From an uncultured Verrucomicrobiales bacterium (GTDB lineage: Bacteria; Verrucomicrobiota; Verrucomicrobiia; Verrucomicrobiales; DEV007), in assembly GCA_937922595.1 (NCBI GenBank), contig CALAIY010000099.1:1-33609 (forward strand): a stretch of 33,609 nt of DNA, read 5' to 3'. The notes beneath the pieces were generated by a model that was not told the DNA's origin, searched no databases, and saw nothing but the letters and a program-made list of their open reading frames with translations. Within the stretch, counting starts at the first letter, position 1. Every line of letters starts with the position of its first letter. A program made the position numbers and the translations under genes. Shown in pieces: positions 7,612 through 19,647 of this stretch.

Positions 7612-8874
7612 CTATTCAAAGTGGAGACGACCGATATCAGACCGGCGCTGCATTCCTGGAAAATTCACCTTAGCGGCTTCGCCGTAAACTACCTCGCGTG
7701 CTTTCTCACGCGTCGCCCCGCCCGCAACCACTGCGACCACTCGGCCACCAGCCGTTTCGAAATCGCCTTCGGAATTCTGTTTCGTCCCGGAGTGGTAGAC
7801 GCAAGCGGCTTCCGATACCTGATCGAGCCCCTCAAGGACATCACCACTCCGCGAACTCGCCGGATAGCCCGCAGATGCGAGAATCACACAAATGCTCCAG
7901 CCATCATCAAAGGAAATCAGATCTGGCTGGAGAGTGCCCTCCGCTGCAGATTTTAGGTAAGCTGCGAAATCACCTTTCAGCAGAGGCATCACCGCCTCGC
8001 ACTCAGGATCACCGAAGCGGCAATTATATTCGATAATCTTCGGCCCATCCGGCGTGAGCATGAGTCCAAAATAAAGGAAGCCACGATAGCTCATCCCATC
8101 TTTCTGCAGCCCTTCAACTGTCGGCCGCACAATGGTATCATCGATCTCCTTGAGCAGCTCTGGCTCCACCAACCCTGTCCGCGATGCCACCGCGCCCATT
8201 CCTCCAGTATTCGCTCCCCCGTCGCCATCCAGCGCACGCTTATAGTCCCGCGCGGGAGTGAGGATCTGATACTCTCCATCAACCACAGAGGCGAAGATCG
8301 ATATTTCCGGCCCCGTGAGAAATTCCTCCACGAGCATCCGCCCCTCGCCAAATTTCCGATCCACCATCACTTCCTGGAGAAACGCATCCGCCATCTTTTC
8401 ATCCGTGCAGACCGCCACGCCCTTACCTGCCGCGAGTCCATCAAACTTCAGCACCGTAGGATACCCCGTAATCGCAGCCTTCGCCGCCTCAGCCGTTTCC
8501 GTAGCGGCATAGCCACCCGTGGGAATCCCGTGCCTGAGCATGAATTCCTTCGCAAATTCCTTACTCCCTTCGAGATGCGCGGGCTGTTTTTCCGGTCCCC
8601 AGCACGGGATCCCAGCCTCCTTACAAAGATTCGCCAGCCCCTCACCAGTGAGCAAGTAGCTCTCCTCCCCCGCCACGCAGAGATCGATCCCCTCCCGCTT
8701 CATGAATTCAATCAGCGTCGGAAGATCCGAAACGCCCTCGGCAGGCTGCGAGAGCGTAAAAATCGCGTCACTCCCAGGGAAGCTATAAATCGACGTCTCA
8801 GTAGGCGATTCAGAAATCGCCTTAATTAGTGCGTGCTCACGCCCGCCTTTCCCGACTACCAGTATTTTCATCAT
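7612..8874 (-). CDS. purD: Phosphoribosylamine-glycine ligase (GAR synthetase)
   Basis: PurD is the ATP-grasp enzyme that makes glycinamide ribonucleotide in purine synthesis. The N-terminus MMKILVVGKGGREHALI is characteristic. Other motifs are LKFDGLAAGKGVAV, ARDYKRALDGDGGANTGGMG and IIEYNCRFGDPECE. I place the start at the ATG-ATG pair (8874 or 8871), preceded by GGGA at 6-9 nt. A longer frame back to 8913 adds 13 residues absent from the family. It is the first gene of a purD-pyrR-pyrB-pyrC-type run, so a purine gene heads a pyrimidine operon. The 176-bp upstream region contains only a weak TCTCA/TGAGA inverted repeat. Confidence 0.95.
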   Translation of the reverse strand: MMKILVVGKGGREHALIKAISESPTETSIYSFPGSDAIFTLSQPAEGVSDLPTLIEFMKREGIDLCVAGEESYLLTGEGLANLCKEAGIPCWGPEKQPAHLEGSKEFAKEFMLRHGIPTGGYAATETAEAAKAAITGYPTVLKFDGLAAGKGVAVCTDEKMADAFLQEVMVDRKFGEGRMLVEEFLTGPEISIFASVVDGEYQILTPARDYKRALDGDGGANTGGMGAVASRTGLVEPELLKEIDDTIVRPTVEGLQKDGMSYRGFLYFGLMLTPDGPKIIEYNCRFGDPECEAVMPLLKGDFAAYLKSAAEGTLQPDLISFDDGWSICVILASAGYPASSRSGDVLEGLDQVSEAACVYHSGTKQNSEGDFETAGGRVVAVVAGGATREKAREVVYGEAAKVNFPGMQRRSDIGRLHFE

Positions 8875-9050
8875 TCGTTGTCCCAAGAGCGATCCCACCA
8901 CCGAGGCGACCACGCAAGCGGAAGGTCATTTTTCACTCTAAATCTCACGGTGAGACGTGACTCCACCACGTTTGCAAGCAGGAGGTAGTGCGAGGCAATA
9001 AACTCTTTCGATACACTGCTCCAAATTTGCCTAACGGCTGAACGCTCGCT

Positions 9051-9614
9051 CTATATCTTGGGGACTTTCGCAAGGGTCGCGGCGAGGCGCTCCATGCTGC
9101 CGTGCTCTCCGCACCAGTGCCGAATGTATTCCATATCGAGGGTTTCGATTCCTTGAACGGCGAGAACATCTCTGGCATCGTCTAGATCTTTGCTGCGAGC
9201 CCAGCGGATTTTTTGAACCACAACATCCTCCGCAGTTGGGACGTAGAGAGGCTGATCCAATTGATTACAAAACGCTTCGATGCGGCGCTCGAACTGTATC
9301 TTCACGAACGGGTCATCAAATAGCTCAAAAAGCTCCACCTGAATATCGGGCTGTTTCCGAAGTTTTCCGATATGCCGTTTACCCCAAGTTAACGTGTCGA
9401 ACTGGATCTGATCGCCAAATGAAACAGCCGGATCAAGCTGCGCAATGACCCGATTGATGACAGACGGCTCAACGACCGAAAGAACGACATCAACATCCAT
9501 AGTACTACGAGGAATCCCGTAAATTCCGTATGCGAATGCTCCCGTCATCATGTAATCAACTTTCTCGATAATGCACGCATCGACGACAAGATTTGCAAGG
9601 TACTCGACTGTCAT
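9051..9614 (-). CDS. Nucleotidyltransferase-fold protein, second gene of a two-gene module
   Basis: This 187-residue protein has a Pol-beta-type nucleotidyltransferase signature. It starts with MTGAFAYGIYGIPRSTMDVD (residues about 22-41), with the Asp-x-Asp pair at its end. A candidate third carboxylate is in DIQVELFELFDD. The C-terminal part has VPTAEDVVVQKIRWARSKD and LDDARDVL, common in stand-alone nucleotidyltransferase-like proteins of unknown substrate, including AbiEii-type relatives. Its ATG overlaps the stop of the 89-aa gene by 4 bp (ATGA), so the two are translationally coupled. A toxin-antitoxin or other stress role is a guess. No flanking defence genes are visible. Confidence 0.75.
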   Translation of the reverse strand: MTVEYLANLVVDACIIEKVDYMMTGAFAYGIYGIPRSTMDVDVVLSVVEPSVINRVIAQLDPAVSFGDQIQFDTLTWGKRHIGKLRKQPDIQVELFELFDDPFVKIQFERRIEAFCNQLDQPLYVPTAEDVVVQKIRWARSKDLDDARDVLAVQGIETLDMEYIRHWCGEHGSMERLAATLAKVPKI

Positions 9615-9880
9615 TGCTTGGCCAAATTGTGATATTCAAAATCACTCACTTGACGAAGCCGAGCAATCCGCTTCGCATTTTCGAGCCTCCCAACGTCTTC
9701 GTCTTCAATTTTAAGCTGCCACATAGCCCCTGCACGCATACGCTTGAGCACCTGATTTGTAAGTTCGAAAGTCGCTGAAAGTTTTTCCCTAGGCGTCATA
9801 GCGCGGGCGCGAAGAACCTTCTCCCGATAGATATCATCCTGGAGGCTTTCGAGATCGCGTTGCTTTTCGGCTTCGGTCAT
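9611..9880 (-). CDS. Small charged protein of unknown function, coupled to the nucleotidyltransferase gene
   Basis: This 89-residue protein is rich in Glu, Arg and Lys. It appears mostly helical, with REKVLRARAMTPREKLSATF followed by ELTNQVLKRMRAGAMW and ENAKRIARLRQVSDF. I recognise the general look of a widespread hypothetical family that sits beside nucleotidyltransferase-like genes, but I cannot name a function. The ATG at 9880 is the first in the frame. It overlaps the next gene by 4 bp, which strongly suggests the products work together. Confidence 0.65.
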   Translation of the reverse strand: MTEAEKQRDLESLQDDIYREKVLRARAMTPREKLSATFELTNQVLKRMRAGAMWQLKIEDEDVGRLENAKRIARLRQVSDFEYHNLAKQ

Positions 9881-10269
9881 TTGTCCTGTAATCTATGTAT
9901 GGTCGTGGATTTTGTGAAGCGTTCTTGATGCACCGCTAAGCTATACGGAAACGATACTCCCATTGTATTTCTTCACGGTTTCAAAGTAGTTTCCTCTGAT
10001 GAGACGAGAGGTAATGCGCCAAGGAGTAGCCGGGTAAATAGAGAGGGGTCTAGCGACGCCATCTCTGAGTTTACCTTGTTTAGGCTCGGGATTCAAGAGC
10101 GCCGAATGCCTTGCTGCGACTCGATCGGAGTGACGTCCTCTTGGCAGGAGGGACATGGCCATGTCGCAAATTGGAATGTCGGGCGGATTCGGAACACCGG
10201 GCTAGAGAGGGTTTTCGATGTCTGAGGGCTCAGCGCACGCTTTAAATTTCACGCTCCGAATCCACAAAA
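9881..10269. other. Intergenic region of about 390 bp with no convincing gene
   Basis: No ORF here has recognisable protein features. A 73-codon minus-strand frame (9941-10162) looks like chance. The centre holds short inverted repeats, including a 14-bp perfect palindrome at 10152-10165, and has the look of a dispersed intergenic element. The right edge adjoins the rpoC terminator. Confidence 0.6.
10152..10165. repeat. 14-bp perfect palindrome GACATGGCCATGTC
   Basis: The sequence equals its own reverse complement. It lies at the end of a stretch with a second imperfect inverted repeat (ACTC-GATCG-GAGT around 10119). It could be a regulator site or part of a repeated intergenic element. No other copy was found in this window by eye. 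Confidence 0.5.
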
Positions 10270-10301
10270 AAGCCCCGGTCACCTTGCGGCGACCGGGGCT
10301 T
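10270..10301 (-). terminator. Rho-independent terminator of the rpoBC transcript
   Basis: On the minus strand a 14-bp stem (AAGCCCCGGTCGCC pairing with GGTGACCGGGGCTT, one G-U pair) closes a GCAA tetraloop and is followed by a short T-run. It starts about 18 bp after the rpoC stop codon. Its strength implies that rpoC ends the transcript. Confidence 0.93.
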
Positions 10302-10318
10302 GTGAGGTGTTTTCTCGC

Positions 10319-14494
<4,176 letters not shown>

Positions 14495-14538
14495 ATTAAT
14501 TAATTAGTGGGGGGCGTAGGCTCGGTTCCTGTTCTTGT

Positions 14539-17500
14539 TTATGCGCTAAGGGTATCGAATGGCAGAGCAGCTTCCGCTGCTGCCGAATCGCTCGGTCCGA
14601 CTTTTACATCAAGGCCGAGTGCCTGCATTTCTTTGACGAGCACGTTGAAGGACTCGGGCGTGCCGGCCTCCAGGCTGTTGTCGCCTTTGACGATTGATTC
14701 GTAAATCCGAGTGCGTCCTTGGACGTCGTCGGACTTTACGGTGAGAAGCTCCTGGAGCGTGTATGCGGCGCCATATGCTTCGAGCGCCCACACCTCCATC
14801 TCTCCGAAGCGCTGGCCACCATACTGGGCTTTACCACCAAGCGGCTGCTGGGTGACAAGGCTGTAAGGACCGACCGCACGAGCGTGGATCTTATCTGCCA
14901 CGAGGTGACCGAGCTTGAGCATGTAGATCATGCCTACCACCGTTTCCTGGTGGAATGCATCGCCGGTGCGACCATCATAAAGCTGGGATTTGCCATTGAG
15001 GCCAATCCATTCCCAGCCGGGCTTCTGCTTCGCCTCTTTCATGTATTCCATGACGCGGCTCTCAGGGATACCGTCGAACACCGGGGTGGCGACAGTAAAT
15101 CCAAGTGCCTTGGCAGCGACACCGAGGTGAGTCTCCAAGACCTGTCCCACGTTCATGCGGGAAGGCACTCCGAGTGGGTTCAAGCAGATATCGACGGGAG
15201 TTCCATCTTCAAGGAACGGCATATCAGCTTCCGGCACGATCGTCGCGACCACACCTTTGTTCCCGTGACGTCCAGCCATCTTATCACCTACCGAAAGCTT
15301 ACGCTTCGCGGCAATGAAGACCTTCACTTGCTTGATGATACCAGGATCGACTTCGTCGCCTTGCTCCAAGCGGTCGAGGGCGCGTTCACGCTCAAGATCA
15401 ATTTCGGAGAATTTCTGCTCAAGGCTGGAAACAATGTCCTTCACCTGATCGAGGAGAGGACTTGGATCGATATCGATGTGATCGTAGGACTCAGCGAGCT
15501 TACGAAGTGTTGTCTTCGTGATCTTCTTATTCGCGGCGACGAGTACGTCGCCGGTCTGGCCATCCGTGATATCGAGCGGGATCTTCTCATTTAGAAGAAC
15601 GTCGGAGAACTTATCGGTAAGTTGGCTCGTAAGTTCGTCCTTCTTCTTCTTATAATCAGCGTCGATTACTTTGAGCTGCTTCTTCATCTCGGAAGCAGGG
15701 AGTTTTTCGCGCTGAATATCTTTGCGAGAAGAGACGCGCACATCCATGACAATTCCGGTGCTACCGGAAGGAACGCGGAGCGACGTATCTTTCACGTCAG
15801 CAGCTTTCTCACCGAAAATCGCGCGAAGAAGGCGCTCTTCAGGAGCAAGCTCCGTCTCGCTCTTCGGCGTGATCTTACCGACGAGAATATCGCCAGGCTT
15901 CACTTCGGCACCGACACGAATGACACCGTCTGGCCCAAGGTTGCGGAGAGCTTCCTCACCGACGTTTGGAATATCACGGGTAATTTCCTCGGGACCGAGC
16001 TTCGTATCACGAGCACCGACGTCGTAGTTAGAAATGTGAATGGATGTAAAGACATCCTCTTTCACAATTCGCTGCGAGATGACGATGGCATCCTCGAAGT
16101 TATATCCGTTCCACGGCATGAACGCCACGAGCACGTTGCGTCCGATGGCAAGTTCACCTTGATCGGTATTCGGCCCGTCTGCGAGAAGCTGTCCCTTCTT
16201 AATCTTGTCGCCCTTGAGGACACGCGGTTTTTGGTTAATGCAGGTTCCTGCGTTGGAGCGCATGAACTTACGAAGCGGATAAACGTAAGTGCCTTTATCC
16301 GGATGGCTACGCACTGAGGCCTGCGGGTTTGCAAGGAATGCGGCATCGGAGCATGGCAGTTTACCATCGGGAGTGACGACGATCACTTCTCCGGTCGCGG
16401 CGGCTACGGTGCCCTTATCTTCAGCGATGATCACAGCACGCGAATCGCGCGCCGCTTTTGCTTCCATACCGGTGCCAACAAGCGGTGCCTCACTCTTGAG
16501 AAGTGGGACGCCTTGGCGCTGCATGTTTGATCCCATGAGCGCGCGGTTAGCATCATCGTGCTCGAGGAATGGAATCAACGATGCCGCAATCGATACGAGC
16601 TGCTTGGGAGACACGTCCATGTAGCCAGCCTCAACGGGCTCGACCTCAAGGAAATCACCACGGCGACGAACCGTGATTTTCTCTTCTGCAAACTTACCCT
16701 TTTCGTCGAACTTATTGTTCGCCTGAGCAATCATGAATTTCTCTTCCTGGTCAGCAGTAAGGAATTCGATATTCTTAGAAACGATCCCTTTCTTGATCAC
16801 ACGATAAGGCGTCTCGATGAAGCCGAAGTCGTTGATACGAGAGAAGGTACTCATCGAGTTGATCAGTCCAATGTTTGGTCCCTCCGGGGTCTCAATTGGG
16901 CAGATACGTCCGTAGTGGGACGGGTGAACGTCGCGCACTTCGAATCCAGCGCGATCACGGTTCAAACCGCCAGGTCCGAGAGCGGAGAGGCGGCGTTTGT
17001 GCGTAAGCTCGGCCAGAGGGTTAATCTGGTCCATGAACTGCGAGAGCTGCGAGCGACCGAAGAAGTCACGCACCACGGCGGAAAGCGCCTTTGGATTGAT
17101 CAGCTTCTGTGGGGTCATTCCTTCGATGTTGATATCGAAGAGTGTCATGCGCTCTTTTACGAGACGCTCGGTGCGAGCAAGACCCACACGACACTGGTTC
17201 GCGAGAAGCTCACCGACAGCACGCACGCGGCGTGATCCAAGGTGATCGATATCATCGAGCATTCCCTCGCCTTTCTTAAGGCCTACGAGATACTTCATCG
17301 CTTCAGTGAAGTCCTCCGGGGTGAGAACGCGGACGTCATCGCCTACACTGACGCCAAGCTTCTGGATGAGCTTGTAGCGGCCAACGCGGGTAAGATCGTA
17401 TTTCTTCGGATCAAAGAAGAGACGCTTGAGAAGCGCCTTCGCGTTTGCCGCCGTCGGAGGATCTCCGGGACGAAGCTTGCGGTAGATGTCTTTGAGCGCT

Positions 17501-18378
17501 TCCTCTTCATCCTTGGCTGGATCTTTCTTGAGGGACTTGATGATGAGATCGTCCTCAGCGGTGTCCACCACTTCGACACCCTTGTGACCGAGTTCGAGGA
17601 GCTGGCGCACGACACCAATCGTCATCGGCTCGTAAGCCTTGGCGATCACTTCTTCTCCATCGAGCACGTCAGTGAACATCACCTTCGTTGAGAGCATTTC
17701 CTCATCGAGCTTCTCAGAGAGCTTGAGCTTCTCTACCTTGTAGAACTCACGGACGATTGCCTCGTCAGTCGGGAAGCCCATGGCGCGAAGAAGCGTCGTT
17801 GCGAGGAACTTTCTTCTGCGGCGACGGCGGTCGAGGTAGACGTAGAGCAAGTCGTTCGTATCAAATTGCACTTCGAGCCACGAGCCACGGTCGGGAATGA
17901 CGCGGAAGCCGTGAAGGAGTTTACCGTTGAGGTGAACGGAAGTCTCAAAGCAAACACCCGGTGAGCGGTGAAGCTGGGAAACGACAACACGCTCGGCACC
18001 GTTGATGACGAATGTGCCGCGAGCAGTCATCAGCGGAAGCTCGCCCATGTAGACGCGCTCCTCTTTGGCTCCAGTCTCATCAGTGAGCTTGAAAGTCACG
18101 TAGAGCGGCGCGCTGTAGGTCTCGCTTTCGCGAAGAGCCTCGAGAGCAGAAAGCTTTGGCTCACCCACTTCATAGCGGCTGAAATCGAGCGTTACTTTAT
18201 CATCGTAACTTGTGATCGGAAATACCTCGCGGAAAACCGCCTGGAGACCTTTAATTTCCCGCTTGCTCGGGGGGACGTGAGTTTGGAGGAAATCGGCGTA
18301 GGACTCGATCTGGATCTCGATCAGGTTCGGGGGCTCGATGGGCTCCTGGATTTTTCCGAAGTATAAGCGCTCAGACAT
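14539..18378 (-). CDS. rpoB: RNA polymerase subunit beta
   Basis: This 1279-residue beta subunit starts at ATG 18378 (MSERLYFGKIQEPIEPPNLI), matching the short N-terminus found in several phyla. The rifampicin region lies near residues 438-470: RSQLSQFMDQINPLAELTHK then RRLSALGPGGLNRDRAGFEV. PIETPEGPNIGLINS follows, and GDKMAGRHGNKGVVA is in the C-terminal half. The C-terminus has GGQRFGEMEVWALEAYGAAY. Relative to E. coli, the positions matching S508, N518 and S522 are Arg, Ile and Ala, while H526 and S531 are kept. rplJ and rplL are not upstream; instead there are 597 bp without a gene. Confidence 0.99.
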   Translation of the reverse strand: MSERLYFGKIQEPIEPPNLIEIQIESYADFLQTHVPPSKREIKGLQAVFREVFPITSYDDKVTLDFSRYEVGEPKLSALEALRESETYSAPLYVTFKLTDETGAKEERVYMGELPLMTARGTFVINGAERVVVSQLHRSPGVCFETSVHLNGKLLHGFRVIPDRGSWLEVQFDTNDLLYVYLDRRRRRRKFLATTLLRAMGFPTDEAIVREFYKVEKLKLSEKLDEEMLSTKVMFTDVLDGEEVIAKAYEPMTIGVVRQLLELGHKGVEVVDTAEDDLIIKSLKKDPAKDEEEALKDIYRKLRPGDPPTAANAKALLKRLFFDPKKYDLTRVGRYKLIQKLGVSVGDDVRVLTPEDFTEAMKYLVGLKKGEGMLDDIDHLGSRRVRAVGELLANQCRVGLARTERLVKERMTLFDINIEGMTPQKLINPKALSAVVRDFFGRSQLSQFMDQINPLAELTHKRRLSALGPGGLNRDRAGFEVRDVHPSHYGRICPIETPEGPNIGLINSMSTFSRINDFGFIETPYRVIKKGIVSKNIEFLTADQEEKFMIAQANNKFDEKGKFAEEKITVRRRGDFLEVEPVEAGYMDVSPKQLVSIAASLIPFLEHDDANRALMGSNMQRQGVPLLKSEAPLVGTGMEAKAARDSRAVIIAEDKGTVAAATGEVIVVTPDGKLPCSDAAFLANPQASVRSHPDKGTYVYPLRKFMRSNAGTCINQKPRVLKGDKIKKGQLLADGPNTDQGELAIGRNVLVAFMPWNGYNFEDAIVISQRIVKEDVFTSIHISNYDVGARDTKLGPEEITRDIPNVGEEALRNLGPDGVIRVGAEVKPGDILVGKITPKSETELAPEERLLRAIFGEKAADVKDTSLRVPSGSTGIVMDVRVSSRKDIQREKLPASEMKKQLKVIDADYKKKKDELTSQLTDKFSDVLLNEKIPLDITDGQTGDVLVAANKKITKTTLRKLAESYDHIDIDPSPLLDQVKDIVSSLEQKFSEIDLERERALDRLEQGDEVDPGIIKQVKVFIAAKRKLSVGDKMAGRHGNKGVVATIVPEADMPFLEDGTPVDICLNPLGVPSRMNVGQVLETHLGVAAKALGFTVATPVFDGIPESRVMEYMKEAKQKPGWEWIGLNGKSQLYDGRTGDAFHQETVVGMIYMLKLGHLVADKIHARAVGPYSLVTQQPLGGKAQYGGQRFGEMEVWALEAYGAAYTLQELLTVKSDDVQGRTRIYESIVKGDNSLEAGTPESFNVLVKEMQALGLDVKVGPSDSAAAEAALPFDTLSA

Positions 18379-18535
18379 ACGGTGTAATGGGGATGTGGCG
18401 GGATGCCAGTGTTCGATTTTTGAAAGTGGAAATGGTGGGGTCGGGCGAGCGAATCAGATGCACCAAGGAAGGCAGATCAGAAGCAAAAGCACCCGTGGAC
18501 GGGCTAGCAGGTGCGGTACGCGACAAATCCCCTAT

Positions 18536-18558
18536 CTCTGAAAGTAGCTTTTTCAGAG
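18536..18558 (-). other. Inverted repeat / hairpin in the rpoB leader
   Basis: CTCTGAAA and TTTCAGAG form an 8-bp perfect stem around a 7-nt loop, about 160 bp upstream of the rpoB start. It is AT-rich and not followed by a T-run on the minus strand, so it is more likely an operator or mRNA structure than a terminator. Confidence 0.35.
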
Positions 18559-18916
18559 CAGCAGAGGAGAAACGGGAGATGGCGAGTAAGATGCGGAGCG
18601 ATGAGGATCAACGGGTAGCGGCGGCTGGCGGGCGTTGGAAGGAGGGGCGAGAAATGGCGGATTCGGTGGCGGGCAGGGTCGTAGATGCAGCGGTAAGACG
18701 GCGGAAGCTTCAGGTTTTCAGCGGAAATCAGGGGTCAAAAAAGAGCAGAAAAACGCTAAAAAAGATTTTTTCTGCCCAAAAATCGCCCGTGGCGAACACG
18801 CTTCTTCACCCAGAATTGCCAGAATGCAAAAAGAATCTTGACAGATTGCTATTTTTTTTGCTAGGCCGATCTCACTACGTTTTCCATAACAGGTAATCGC
18901 TTCGGACGAAATTGAG

Positions 18917-18935
18917 CCTGCAGATAAAGTGCAGG
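18917..18935. other. Short inverted repeat CCTGCA-N7-TGCAGG
   Basis: A 6-bp perfect inverted repeat with a 7-bp spacer lies about 40 bp upstream of the yjbQ-type start codon. The geometry suits a dimeric regulator site, but short repeats like this also arise by chance. Confidence 0.3.
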
Positions 18936-18975
18936 TAGCCTTGAAAAGCACCTCTTCAGCGGCTTTGTCCCATCT

Positions 18976-19395
18976 ATGGCAGCGCACAGCGATACTTTCC
19001 AGAGCCGAACGAGCGGCAAAGGCACCTACGAAATTACGGACATCATCGAACGAATCGTCGCAGAAAGCGGCATCACGACCGGCACCGCCACCGTCTTTGT
19101 CGCCCACACGAGCGCCAGTCTCGTAATTATGGAAAATGCCGATCCCTCAGCACGCACCGATTTACACGCCTTTTTCGATCATCTCGTGCCGGAGGACACT
19201 CCCTATTTCGTCCATACCCACGAAGGCCCGGATGACATGCCCAGCCACATCCGAATGGCTCTCACCCGCACATCGGAGAATATCCCGATCATCGATGGCG
19301 AAATGGCACTCGGCACCTGGCAGGGCATCTTTCTTTTTGAGCACCGCGACGCCCCCCACACCCGCACAGTGGCGGTGAGCGTGACGGGTGAGTAA
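18976..19395 (+). CDS. yjbQ: YjbQ/UPF0047 family protein
   Basis: This 139-residue protein has the typical length and motifs of the UPF0047 family. HTSASLVIMENADPSARTDL lies in the centre, followed by HEGPDDMPSHIRMALT and LGTWQGIFLFEHRD. The conserved His residues and the LGTWQG loop form the putative active site. E. coli YjbQ has been described as having weak thiamine-phosphate synthase activity, but the physiological role is unsettled. The ATG at 18976 places the beta-strand TFQSRTSGKGTYEITD at the expected distance. It is a single gene divergent from rpoB, with 252 bp before the next gene. Confidence 0.93.
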   Translation: MAAHSDTFQSRTSGKGTYEITDIIERIVAESGITTGTATVFVAHTSASLVIMENADPSARTDLHAFFDHLVPEDTPYFVHTHEGPDDMPSHIRMALTRTSENIPIIDGEMALGTWQGIFLFEHRDAPHTRTVAVSVTGE

Positions 19396-19636
19396 ACAAT
19401 AATGACAATAATCTACACTCGAAGCAGGCAGCCCTGCCGGGGAGAGAATAGCCGAGCCGCTTGAGGCAATAAATCTCGTCAAAAAAAGAAGACGGTGAGC
19501 GTCTACAAAATACTACAGCTGATGCTCACAGATACGGGGAAAGCCGAGAAATCACTCTTCGGCACCTGAATGGTTACGAATAAACAGTGATTTCGATTTG
19601 GGCCAACCTGTGGCATACTATGTGAACCCTACCCCT

Positions 19637-19645
19637 CCCCCCCCC
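19637..19645 (+). repeat. C9 homopolymer tract directly before the start of the giant LTD/CotH gene
   Basis: Nine C residues, preceded by CCCCT, end two bases before the ATG at 19648, where a ribosome-binding site would be expected. No purine-rich Shine-Dalgarno sequence is present. Tracts like this can change length by slippage, which here would alter the leader but not the reading frame. Confidence 0.7.
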
Positions 19646-19647
19646 TC

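Larger units (their letters stand above)
18379..18975. other. 597-bp non-coding region between divergent rpoB and yjbQ-type genes
   Basis: No frame on either strand encodes a recognisable protein; in particular no L10 or L12 gene is present. Two small inverted repeats are visible (18536-18558 and 18917-18935), and an A/T-rich one with GCAGAAAAA at 18745 pairs with TTTTTCTGC at 18767. A TTGACA at 18838 on the + strand lacks a good -10 hexamer at proper spacing. The region must hold the rpoB promoter and probably a long 5' leader, but I cannot place the promoter confidently. Confidence 0.65.

Noticed and set aside
9029-9035. GCCTAAC heptamer resembling an integron attC core site next to the nucleotidyltransferase gene
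   Set aside because: No matching GTTRRRY core lies at attC distance in the right orientation, and no integrase or cassette array is present.
8875-9050. Possible PyrR-dependent attenuator upstream of purD
   Set aside because: Only a 5-bp TCTCA/TGAGA inverted repeat is visible, with no terminator-antiterminator pair.
9941-10162. 73-codon minus-strand frame between the 89-aa gene and rpoC
   Set aside because: It has no recognisable domain or ribosome-binding site and overlaps the palindromic intergenic repeat-like stretch.
18838-18870. TTGACA on the + strand as a promoter for the yjbQ-type gene
   Set aside because: No acceptable -10 hexamer lies at 16-18 bp; the downstream sequence is a T-run followed by GCTAGGCC.
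19495-19529. Inverted repeat GTGAGCGTC / GATGCTCAC after the yjbQ-type gene as a terminator
   Set aside because: The loop is 17 nt, the stem contains a mismatch or wobble and no T-run follows on either strand.
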